NCBI GenBank assembly: GCA_001599755.1
Contig: BCHX01000007.1
Location: forward strand, 2,170,001-2,234,000
Source of the DNA: Gliomastix tumulicola
Taxonomy: Eukaryota; Ascomycota; Sordariomycetes; Hypocreales; Bionectriaceae
Reading direction: 5' to 3'
DNA length: 64,000 bases
Position 1 is the first letter of the stretch, and each line of letters starts with the position of its first letter. Of the stretch, positions 22,944-32,863 are shown piece by piece. Made by a program: the position numbers and the translations under genes. The notes beneath the pieces were generated by a model that was not told the origin of the DNA, ran no database searches, and saw nothing but the letters and a program-made list of their open reading frames with translations.

Positions 22944-23420
22944 CTAGGCCTTCTCGACCTCCTCCTCGCGCTTGTACGAGCCGTAGCTGGCGTACTTGCC
23001 ATAGCCACCCTTGGGAGGAGGGTAGTTGCCGTAGTCGCCGTACTTGCCATAGCCGGGCTCCGGGTTAGCCTCCGGCTGGGGCTCGGGCTCGGCCTCCCGC
23101 TTGTAGGATCCATAGCTGGCGTACTTGCCGTAGCCGCCCTTGGGGGGCGGGTAGCTGCCGTAGCTGCCATACTTGCCGTAGCCAGCGGGCTCCGGGTTGG
23201 CCTCGGGCTCGGGCTGAGGCTCAGGCTCAGGCTCAGGCTCGGCCTCGCGCTTGTAGGAGCCGTAGCTGCCGTAGCCACCCTTGGGGGGAGGGTAGTTGCC
23301 GTAGCTGCCGTACTTGCCGTAGCCGGCAGGCTCGGGGTTGGCCTCGGGCTCAGCCTCGGGAGCGGGGGCCGCGAGGATGGCCGGGATGATGGCGAGGAGG
23401 GCGACGAGGTTGAGCTTCAT
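22944..23420 (-). CDS. Secreted Kex2-processed, tyrosine-rich repeat precursor (candidate RiPP precursor)
   Basis: Single exon, 158 aa. A signal peptide spans residues 1 to about 18 (MKLNLVALLAIIPAILAA). Three cassettes follow. Each ends in a Lys-Arg pair (57-58, 107-108, 150-151) and begins with a spacer made only of X-Pro/X-Ala dipeptides (for example EAEPEPQPEANPEP), the pattern trimmed by Ste13-type dipeptidyl aminopeptidase after Kex2 cleavage. The presumed cores (about 32-56, 79-106, 123-149) are 25-28 aa, Gly/Tyr/Lys-rich, with Tyr at every third position on both sides of a PPP turn (GYGKYGSYGNYPPPKGGY). There are 7, 8 and 8 Tyr per core. A short acidic tail follows. A UstYa-like gene about 2 kb away makes a dikaritin-type precursor attractive (inference). 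Alternatives are a repellent/Rep1-like KEP protein, an unusual pheromone-like peptide or a Gly/Tyr-rich wall protein. Confidence 0.85.
   Translation of the reverse strand: MKLNLVALLAIIPAILAAPAPEAEPEANPEPAGYGKYGSYGNYPPPKGGYGSYGSYKREAEPEPEPEPQPEPEANPEPAGYGKYGSYGSYPPPKGGYGKYASYGSYKREAEPEPQPEANPEPGYGKYGDYGNYPPPKGGYGKYASYGSYKREEEVEKA
22968..23366 (-). repeat. Three tandem cassettes in the precursor gene
   Basis: Cassettes at 23247-23366 (residues 19-58), 23097-23246 (59-108) and 22968-23096 (109-151). They are similar at both DNA and protein level but not identical. Spacer lengths differ by whole dipeptides (7, 10 and 7 after the leader or KR), suggesting in-frame slippage of a six-base unit. Confidence 0.85.
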
Positions 23421-25451
23421 GGTTGCTGATGTCTGAGTGTGGGTTATGTGTGAAGGAACTCTAGAGAAGGAGGAGAAGTGTATTGAGCTGGAAGTTGGGA
23501 GTAGAGTCTGTAGATTCACCTGCTGTCTTGGCTCTGGCTCTGCGGATGGAGAAGCAAAAGAGGTGTTGAGCCGTGGGAGTATGGTAGCTTAAGTAGATGT
23601 GCTCGACGCACGTGTCTTCGTCTGCGGTGCGGCTGAGAGACCGACGACTGACTATTGAAACACGCAACTCCCACTAGACATCGCATACCACCCCCTCCGC
23701 AGATCCCTTCCGTTGGTGCCGTGATGAGCCCACGGGGTCAGCAATGATGCAGACGGGCTAGACAGATGCACACGGCAGGAGGGCCAAGACCGACGGGCAT
23801 CCTCTAGACCTCGTGTTGACAAGTGCTAAGCCGGCCTCGGTGTGTTTATGGACCCTTTGGGGGCTCCGGTAAGGTTTTGAATTCGTGGCAACTCTGCCCA
23901 GAACTGACCGGAATGCCGTCAGAGGTTGTCAATGGATGTTGGTTTTACGATCAGCTAGATTCAGTAACGGCTTAGTAGCGGTCAACAACGCCGTTGACTG
24001 GGCTGTCAGCACCCAGTTTTCGGGCAAAAATGAGACTCAAAGAGGCAAGAACACCATGATTACACACTAAATATAGTATTCACGGCGGAACATCAGCTCC
24101 AGAAGATGGCTGGACGGCCTTTTCACACACACACACACACAACACCAAGGAACTTGGAGCGAGAATGTGGTAGCACTCATTAAGGCTGATATGCCTGCAG
24201 CGTTGGGCATACATGGCACGGAATTATTGACGCAAACGTCAGTGTGGCGTTCGATGAAGCCATTCTCAGCTGAAGATCTTCACCAATCCGTTGCGTTGGG
24301 AATGGGCCTCGACTCGTGCTTGGCGTGATAGAGGCTGAGAGACTCTCTTGGCGCGGGGTATCCGACATATGCGCCGTCAGAGAATGGAGGCGGGCTGCTT
24401 TAGACTGGTCCTGTGACTGTCATTCTGGACTACATTGACATTATCGGTCCTCAACGGCAAGCTATTTGAAGTGAAAGTTCAGTGTGCAAATGAGTGAGTC
24501 AGTGAGTGAGTGAGTGAGTGTGTGTGCGTCGGCTCGGGTCATACTCTAAATTCCCCGGACGCCGCTTCACACCACAATCAGACGTCGGGCGAGCGTGAGA
24601 TTTGGGGGTGAGGAATTCCAGTGGCGTCTAGATTCCCAGAATACGAGCTGTGGTCAGCATCTGACGAAATGACGACACGCTATTGCCAGCCAGCTGTCGT
24701 GGCTGATCTATTGGAGCAGCCAGCACGGCCATGCGGAAGCCCGTACATCGTGCAATACGGTGCAGCTACCTCGTAATATGATGAAATCTGACGGACTATA
24801 ATACGGGTTTCCCATACGTATGCCTCTCCGCAAAACCCCAGACGAGGCTAGTGAGGCCCGGATGTCCGTGACTGGTGCAACGACTCCGCGTCAGCGCTCT
24901 TGTCAAGTCAATGCCATGGAACAGCAGATTGAGAGACAAGAATAGAAGCTATCGAAACCCCAAATAAACGCCGTTGGACCCCCCATTCTTTTTTGGAGCA
25001 AATCCTCGCTCGCTCGGGGCCGAAAGAGACAGAGAGCCGGACTTTTCCACATTCCAGAGCTGGGACACGACTAGCGATCGCTCTAGTGGAAGCGTATTGG
25101 CCATTAGCTCGTTCGGTGATCGGACCTAGACTTTGGGGGGCTTTCAGGCGAGAGACGGCGGCCTCTGCAGTCAGCTGAGCTGATATTGGGGTAGCAGCTT
25201 GCGTTCCATTGCCTCCAAGCGCCGAGCTTATCCGTCTGCAAGAAGCTACGGAGTTCCCATCGAATCACGTCACTTCACGTCACGGAGAGCACGTTCTTGG
25301 CGGATCTGTGGCATACTTGCCGCGTCTCTCCATAGCTTGGTTTCCCTTCCAACACGGCCGACTCTCTCCTCCGCGATCCTGCACATTTTCCCTTGAAGAA
25401 CATCACATCTAGAAACCGATACAGTGTCACCTGCATTGTCCAGCATCGACC
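23421..25451. other. Divergent intergenic region of the candidate RiPP locus
   Basis: 2.0 kb between the start codons of the precursor (minus) and the UstYa-like gene (plus). It holds both promoters, a short CA run at about 24125-24143 and a GAGT repeat at 24491-24526. I could not support a further gene. A very small gene with introns cannot be excluded. Confidence 0.5.
24491..24526. repeat. GAGT/GTGT low-complexity repeat
   Basis: Imperfect tandem TGAG units followed by TG dinucleotides, in the region between the two divergent genes. Confidence 0.75.
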
Positions 25452-26636
25452 ATGGCCGGGGACTCGAGCTTGAGCCAGCCTCTGGTGAACAATCCAGACG
25501 GCTCCGACCATTCGGATTCAGACATCGAAGCTGCCCCTGCGCATTGGAACAAACCGTGTCTGAAAAGACAGCCTGGCTCCAAGCGGTCGCCGAGACCGTA
25601 CAGTCGATGGCTTCTGGTGCTGGCCTTCATCTGCGTGAGCCTCTTCTCAGCATGGGTGGGCATGCAGATGACGTCGCTGCATGCACTGGACGGAGTATGC
25701 GCAGAGCATTCGACGCAGTGGTGTGAGTCTCCAAACGTTCCGTGATCTTTACATCGTCCCATGCACTGATATCATGCACATAGCTCCTGTCCTGAGAGAC
25801 GTCTCTATCAAATACGGACCGACTGAGTTCAACGGCACGTTCATGAAAGAAGACATATATCGACAAGAAGGATCGGCCGAGGTCGATGCAGCGTGGGAAG
25901 CACTTGGGGTCAATTGTAAGCCCTCCCCCCCTCTGGACGAGACAAATTATTCAATATTCTAACATGGACAGACCGGGCGGGCGTGATCTCCAAAGAGGAC
26001 GGCCTGAGGAGCGGGCTTGACGAGAGCTTTGTCCAGCGTGCAGACAAATATGGCGGAGGATTCTTGGTGAATGTCGAGGGCATGCATCACCTACACTGCT
26101 TGGTAATACTCAGTATCTCCCCTTCTCATAGGTATGGAGCTTACACTGCGTGCAGAACCTCGTCCGTCAAGCCCTGTACTTCAACTACGACCGATACAAG
26201 GAGATGGGACACCACGCGTGGAAGAACGAAGAGCGCATCCTCCGCCTGCACGTCAGTAAGTTGGCCCCTATTGTTGCACAGCAGGGGGAAATGAAGTGTC
26301 CAGTGTATTCTGACCAATTGATCCAGCACACTGCCTCGACACGATACGTCAAGTCTTGATGTGCAACGTTGACACGGGTGTCCTCGGTCAAGTCTGGGTC
26401 GACCCTGAAGGCCCCGAGGCCTTCCCCGACTTCAACACCAAGCACGTCTGCAAGAACTATGAAAATGTCAGGCAGTGGGCAGAGAAGCTTCAGGTACGTT
26501 TGCCAATTGTGTCCGTGCCGCAGGTATGAACGAATCACTCGGCTGATCGCTTATCCAGGCACCGGATTTCGACCACACGCCGCCTGACTTTCTTGCTCCT
26601 CCCGGGCCGGGCGATGTGATGCAGGCGATACCCTGA
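25452..26636 (+). CDS. UstYa-like DUF3328 protein (oxidative cyclase family)
   Basis: Six exons (25452-25722, 25784-25915, 25972-26102, 26156-26255, 26327-26493, 26559-26636) code for 292 aa. All five introns are 53-71 nt, GT..AG and phase-consistent. It has an N-terminal cytosolic segment, one TM helix at about 52-72 (SRWLLVLAFICVSLFSAWVG) and a lumenal domain. Both family HxxHC motifs are present: H173-H176-C177 (HHLHC) and H210-H213-C214 (HVTHC, created by splicing), followed by LDTIRQVLMCNVD. UstYa/UstYb-type proteins are copper-dependent oxidases that cyclise Tyr-containing peptides in dikaritin RiPPs (ustiloxin, asperipin) or modify other peptides (cyclochlorotine). It is divergent from the Tyr-rich repeat precursor about 2 kb away, a candidate substrate (inference). 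No second UstY, tyrosinase, P450 or methyltransferase is nearby. Confidence 0.9.
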
Positions 26637-27643
26637 GACAAGAACAAGCTTCACCCGTGTGTGCACGCGAGCTTAAATGTCTCGGTGCCACAGGCGGGTG
26701 TCAGTGATGAAGCACGATATTCGTCTTGCCACCAGTGCAGTGAGTGCATGGCCGTCGGATCATCGGGAGGGTGTCTTTGGTCGGGGACGACGGGACGAGT
26801 CTGTCTGTGCGTGATATTGCCTGTGATGATGACGATCCTCGCCATCGCATGACGTTTCATGAGGCACGCATCGTCCCGTCGCCCTCCATGGAAAAGCAAT
26901 GGCCGCGCCTGTATGTTTCAACAGGCACGGATGTCACCGTCCCAGTTGCATGTCAAACGATGAATGGGTCCCGGTACCGTGTTTTGTCGATCACCGGGGC
27001 AGGGCACACAATCGGGTAACTGTAGATCTAAATAGACGACAATGACACACTCTGTCTGGTACTCTTGTGCCCCCCCAGATGTGCCAAGCAACGTGACGGA
27101 AGGAGGCAGGTCGTTTCATCGTCACCGACTCACCCGCCATAAGCGGAAGCTGCGCGTGAATTCGCCAAAGCACTCAAGCCCCCCTTTATGCACCACCGGG
27201 ACAAGCGGGCGGCTTGTAAATGGGACAGCTGAAGGAGGGGAGGGATGTAACGACTGAATAGCGCTAGGGCTCCAAGGGGGCACAGGCCTGGACTGCGACG
27301 TTGCCATCTTTAGGGGATCCTCCCCGGATTATGAGACGCTAAGCGAACACAAGCAATGATCGCCCCAGACCTGCCAAGTCGGGGAGTCAGATGGTGCTCC
27401 TTGTCAGGGACCAATGGTCACACTTGACCCGCATGCGACATTGATTCGAGGAGGAAATGGCGTGGAAAGGGGGTTTCGACGTGATTCGGAAGGTCGCCGG
27501 TGTGACGGGCGCGATGGGCATATATAAGAGGGAAGATCAGGTTTCTTGAGCCTCATTTGCAGATTGGCATCCCCCTTCTACAGTGCTTCTGGGCTCGGTT
27601 TCTCTTCTGTCGTCGTCCCGCTTCATCGTTTCACGCCGTCATC
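26637..27643. other. Intergenic between UstYa-like and chitinase genes
   Basis: 1.0 kb, no supported gene. The chitinase core promoter is at the right end. Confidence 0.55.
27521..27528 (+). promoter_or_regulatory. TATA box of GH18 gene
   Basis: TATATAAG, about 116 nt before the ATG at 27644, with a clean C/T-rich leader after it. Confidence 0.55.
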
Positions 27644-29048
27644 ATGCGCTCCTCGACTCTCGCTATGCTCGCTGCTGGCGCCACCAGCGCGGTGGCCGAA
27701 CCAGCCTACATGATGTACTTTGACCAGTACGTTCTCCAGGCGGTCTTGAGACGTTGACGTTGATACTGACAGCATGCAGATGGCACAAGGATGTTCTCCC
27801 GCCCAAGGACGTCACGGCAGGCGTCACCCATGTCATCACGGCCTTTGCCACTTCCGATATCTTCGTTTCCGGCAGCTGGTACACCCCTTTCATGCCTCTG
27901 GATCAGGTCCGCGCCCTGTTCGACGAGGGCACCAAGGTGTGCATGGCCATCGGCGGTTAGTGATCCCCCAGATTGTACTGAGTGAAGCCTTGGGACTGAT
28001 GATGAGTAACAGGCTGGGGCGACACGTCCGGATTCGGTGTCGGGTCTGCTACGGAGGAGTCTCGCAAGACGTACGCCGCCAATGTCGCTGCTACGATGGA
28101 CAACCTTGGATACGACTGCGTGGGTGAGTATCTCGACAGGAACTTTGGCTTTGAAACGACATGACGCTGATATGTCCTGATCAGATGTCGACTGGGAGTA
28201 CCCCGGTGGCAACGGTAAGCGCCTGCAATACTCGTACTTGCTGTGCTCATTCTGACCTGACTATAGGCGAGGATTACAAGCAGATCCCCAACGACCAGAA
28301 GGTCCAGGAGATCGAGAACTTCCCCCTCTTCCTCGCCGAGATCAAGGCTGCCATCGGTGACCGCGAGCTCTCCATTGCTGTTCCCGGAAAGGAGGGCGAC
28401 ATGATTGCCTTCACCGCGGAGAAGGTCCCCCAGATCAACGAGATTGTCGACCACGTCAATGTGAGCCAGATCTCATTTCAACCTTAGAAATCAGAAGATC
28501 ACTGACATTTCCCCCTCCCCCCCAAGGTCATGAGCTACGACTTGATGAACCGCCGCAACAACGAGACAAGCCACCACACCAGCATCCAGGGCTCCATCGA
28601 GAGCGTCGACCTCTACATCGAGCGCGGCATGGACGCGAGCAAGCTGATCCTCGGCTTCGCCTTCTACGCCAAGTGGTTCACCACCCAGGCGGGCGTCCAG
28701 TGCGACGGCCCCATCGGCTGCCCTACGGCCGTCCTCGAGGGCGCCGACGGCAGCGACACGGGTCTCTCCGGCGCCGTGACCTTCGAGGTCGCCAACCACG
28801 TCGAGGGCGACTTCCTCAACGCCATCCGCAACGGCAAGGAGGACGCCGAGGCCGGTGGGCAGTGGTACTGGGACGCGGACAAGAGCGTCTTCTGGACGTG
28901 GGACACCCCCGCGCTGATTGCCCGCAAGTTCGACGAGATTGTGAAGCCCAAGGGTCTGGGTGGTGTCATGGCGTGGAGTCTGGCCCAGGACAGCTACGAC
29001 TGGAGCCGCTTCAAGGCGATGCAGACTGGTGTTCAGGGACTTGCTTAG
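27644..29048 (+). CDS. Secreted GH18 chitinase
   Basis: Six exons (27644-27726, 27780-27955, 28013-28123, 28185-28214, 28267-28460, 28527-29048) code for 371 aa. The introns are 53, 57, 61, 52 and 66 nt and close in frame. A signal peptide spans about 1-18 (MRSSTLAMLAAGATSAVA). The catalytic DxxDxDxE motif is D121-D124-D126-E128 (DCVDVDWEYPGG), with KVCMAIGGWGD as the preceding beta-strand and VMSYDLMNRR and GGVMAWSLAQD as later barrel strands. The fourth exon is only 30 nt and carries most of the catalytic motif. There is no carbohydrate-binding module. Likely acts on chitin in the own wall, other fungi or insects; the exact role is unknown. Confidence 0.92.
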
Positions 29049-29328
29049 ATTTCGCATCCGGGTGAGGGGAACGGCATGAGATTGGGCATGTTTTTGTTTC
29101 TTTATTTTCACTGTATATATACCAATAGAAGAAGCTGCTTTCTTACGCCGAATTCTTGGGTGCCTTCGTGTCCGTTGATTCTGAGTGGAAGAGTAGAAAA
29201 GTGCATACGATATGATATATCCCTGTCTTTCCCATTCTATCTATGAACGATATATAATATCTATGATATGATAGACTCCTCTATGGACCAACCAGCCACA
29301 GCGCTCGCTCACCTTGCCCCTATACCAT

Positions 29329-32110
29329 CTATTCTATAGTCACGTCGAAAGGACCATCGAGACTCCAACCTCCCTCAAACGTACTGTTCCCTCCGTCTCC
29401 AAGCACGATCACCCTCTCCACCTCCAGCCCAGACTTGTATCCAAAAGAACCGCTTGCTTGCAGCGTGGTGCCGTCCCAATCAAATTCAATCAGTGATTCA
29501 TCCCCATCTATGCTCTCACCATCATCGAGGTAGAGAACGCCATGTGCCTTCCCGTCAAGCCCCGACGCAACGATGAGATCGAAGTTGTTCTCCCTCAAAG
29601 CCGTCGTGGTGTTGGCAGACTGCGACCGCAGTGGCAGGACTGAGCCGCCTCGGATGTGCACTGGGATGTCCGTCCACGCCACGTCGTCTCGGGTCACACT
29701 CTCGCCGTTGCCACGGACCTGCTCCAGTGTCCAGAAGTCGTAGAAGACGTCATCTGGCAGGTGGAACGTCACCGACTGCGAATCATCCTCGTAGACAGGA
29801 GAAACCAGGATCGACTTCCCCAGGAAGAACTGGTAGTCGATGCCGTACGTGGTCTCGTCCGAAGGGTAGAGGAAGAACAGCGGATAGACGCTTGGAGAAC
29901 CCTCGGTACTGGATAGATGCAGCGTGGTGTAAAGGTAGTCTAGCAGCCTGTATCGAGCGTCGAGGGCCTTCCGCGCCGCTTCAGCCACCAGCTCCCACTC
30001 GTAGAACTCCTGCACCGGCGCCGAGATGTCTGCGTGGTTCCTCATGAAGGGCATGAAGGAGGCGAGCATGGCCCATCGGGCACACATGATCTCCTGCGCC
30101 TTTCCGTTGAAACCGCACACGTCGGTGCCTACCATGGGCATGTTGTGCACCGCTGAGAAGCCGAGCATCTGGGACATGGAGAGTCGGTAGTCATCCCAGG
30201 CCGAGTAGTTGTCGCCGAACCAGTGGAATGTCCAGACACTCGATGTAAGGAACGTCGAACGTGAAAGGACGAACGGCCTCTTGCCGGGGCTCCTCTTGAT
30301 CATGCCACGGTAGGTGGCTTGCGCCATGGCGAGGCCGTACATGTTGTGCGTGTCGTACTGCCGCGTGCCGTCGTGGTTGGTGACGTTGGTGTAGACGGTG
30401 TGGTCGCTGAGGTTCCCGTGGGCGTTGTTGATCTTGTAGAGAGGCTGGAGGAAGTCCCGGTCAGGAAGACCCTTCTTGTCGCCGGCCACACGTCGGTGCT
30501 CGGAGAGCAGCTGCTGCTGCGGCTGGAAGCTGTCGGGGAATCCGGGGATGGGTCGGCCGGTGTTGTTTCGGGGCGGGTTGGAAGGGNCTGGGGGNGTGTT
30601 TGTATCGTCTGCATGCTGCTTGGGGTTGCAGCCGACGTCCTAGGGCTTTTGTTAGTTTGATGCGTCCGTAGCCTGTCTCTTGGTGTAGGGTTCTTACTGA
30701 GCAGAAGTTTGACGGCTCGTTCATGTCAATCCAGCTGGGCGATGTCAGTATGGGTGAGCAAGGGAACAAGGATCAATAGTAGTCAAGCACGTACATTCCA
30801 TCACTGTCCAGCCCGGTCTCGGGATCGAAAAATATCGAAATCTCATTCGCCCACCATTCTTGGGCCTCGTCCGACAGATAATCAGGCCAAACAACCTCAC
30901 CAGCCCACTGAACACCGCGGAAGTCAGAGCCATCGTCAGCTTTAAGGAAAGCCCCCAGCTCTCGGCCCCGGTTGTATGTGGGATGGTCATCCGTGCTGAT
31001 GCCCGGGTCCGTGATCATCACGAACTTCTGACCGCGCTTATGCACAGTGTCGACAAGCGCTCGCATCTTGTCCAGAGGGAAGCGCTCCGGGTCGAGAGTG
31101 AAGTCCTTGCGCAGATTCATATGGTCGATGTCCGCCCAGATGACCTCGAGAGGGATGTTCGCGCTGGAGTGGTTGGCGACCACCTCGGCGAGGTAGTTGA
31201 CGTCCCAGTATCCGTACTTGGCCTGGTGGTAGCCCAGGGACCAGTATGGCACCATGGCCGCGAGGCCCAAGACCTCGGCGTGCTGCTTGCTGACCTCGGC
31301 AGGATCAGGACCGGCAAAGAAGTACAAGTCAATGACGCCGCCGATGGTGTTGTACTCGAGGTAACGCTGCCCGGCGGATGTCTGGTTGTAGTTGATGTCC
31401 ATGCCGTTCGAGTTGAGGAGGAGGACGCCATGGGTTCCTGTGGTCCGGTGCTCGAGGTACGTCGGGTGACTCCCGTAGAGGTTGGACTTGCGTGGAATAA
31501 AGGGTGCTTCTCTGTTCCACAGCGTGCGCCTGTACGGCTCACTCGTCGTGAACCTGAACCGGTCGGAGTGCTCGCCGAAGCCGTACACGTTGGGGTTGTC
31601 AGGAAGAATCGTGCTGAGACGCACGTACTGCGACTCGAACACGAGGTTGGAGAGGCTCGTGTTGAACAGGACCTCCCCGGACTCGCGTCGCGAGACCTGG
31701 AACGCGAACGGGTCCTCGGAGAAGGAGAAGCTGAGCTTGGCTTTGTCTGCCGCGCTCTCCTCGTGCGCAGGGCGGGGGATGATGGACTCCTGGATCTGGA
31801 ATACCTGCTCTCCCGCATCCTGGATCAAGACGTGCAGTCTGGAGTCTGAGGCCCTTGTCAGTAAAGTGCCTCACATCAATTGGGGTGCGTCTGGGGGGGA
31901 GGGGGGTGCCTCACCTGTCTGGTACTCCACGATCAGCTTCAGGTCCTCAATATCCTCTCCATAGATATTGCAGGCATCGCCGGCCAAGGTCAGATCCGCC
32001 GTCAGGCCAGAGCCGGTCTCCTCGATGTTGGAAGCTCTGTACCCAGGGCAGTCCTGCCCCGCGGATATGCCGGCCAACGCGCCCACGATGACGACGCTGA
32101 TTGATTTCAT
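29329..32110 (-). CDS. Secreted GH31 alpha-glucosidase
   Basis: Four exons (32110-31915, 31845-30795, 30734-30698, 30639-29329) code for 864 aa. Introns are 31846-31914, 30735-30794 and 30640-30697. A signal peptide spans about 1-18 (MKSISVVIVGALAGISAG). Family 31 is clear: NPNVYGFGEHSDRF, the nucleophile Asp419 in WIDMNE (on a 37-nt exon), the acid/base region TFHWFGDNYSAWDD, MVGTDVCGF, and the C-terminal beta domain ending FDVTIE. It would release glucose from the non-reducing ends of maltose, starch or related glucans outside the cell. Two undetermined bases (N at 30587 and 30595) fall in a low-complexity linker after exon 4 begins and leave one residue unknown. An in-frame ATG at 32137 is an alternative start. 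Confidence 0.92.
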
Positions 32111-32863
32111 TTTGCTGTCGCTTGTTGAGTTAGCCACAGTCTCAGCCCAAACCCGGGGGACATCAGACGCACCTTATAGCGACCATTCTCCGGTCACGGG
32201 CAGTCGTGATGGATGTAACATGCAGCCAGATTCAGGGGAACCTGGTGACATGATGGTCATTGGCCAAGTGATTCGGCCCTTTAGGGAGGTTGCAGTGTCG
32301 AGGTCACTATAATGCGGGGATCCCTGCTCGGAGATGGCTGCTAAGTGTAACCCCTCGATCGCCCGATGGGCGTCTGCCGTTGATCATTTGACGCTCCCCC
32401 GAGGCAGCCAAACAGGTGCTACGGGCCCCTGCATTGACGGCCTTTTACGTTGTCTTTATGCTTGAAGATCATCGGCAGAGGGGATGCATGACACCCCCTG
32501 AGGGAACCTCGGAGCTTGTTGGATGTCACGCTGCTTCACGTGCCTGCCCCTGATGAGCTGGTGATCATTAGCTGGGAGTGAGGGGTATGCGCTAAACTAT
32601 TGGCTGGAGGTAATAGTGCGTAGCCGCCTATGATACCCCAACTGCAGCCCTGAAATCTTAGGCATGAATATCATGCCATGGCCGTGCCGTGCGCTCTGTC
32701 TCAGGACTGTGGATATTTATACAGTGCATACACGAGGGCATCACAACTTGGCGGTGACTCCAGAATCGGAAGAGAAGAGAAGAGAAGAGAAGCGTGACCC
32801 GGGTGGCAGCCAAGCTTGGTAATATATTGTTCACGTTCTACATGCATCCTTGTACAGGATTCC
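32111..32863. other. Intergenic between GH31 start and sulfatase stop
   Basis: 753 bp that must contain the GH31 promoter. A GAAGA pentamer repeat lies at 32769-32792. No gene seen. Confidence 0.55.
32769..32792. repeat. GAAGA pentanucleotide repeat
   Basis: About five tandem GAAGA units close to the 3' end of the sulfatase gene. Confidence 0.85.

Noticed and set aside
22944..23420. Precursor read as a classical Sordariomycete alpha-pheromone gene
   Set aside because: The spacer and KR logic fits, but the cores lack the short WCxxxGxxCW-type sequence of known pheromones in this class and are about twice as long. Kept only as a remote alternative.
22832..23429. Plus-strand frame opposite the repeat precursor (about 198 codons)
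   Set aside because: Leu/Gly/Val-rich low-complexity shadow of the repeats; no signal or domain, and the minus strand has a signal peptide and ordered cleavage sites.
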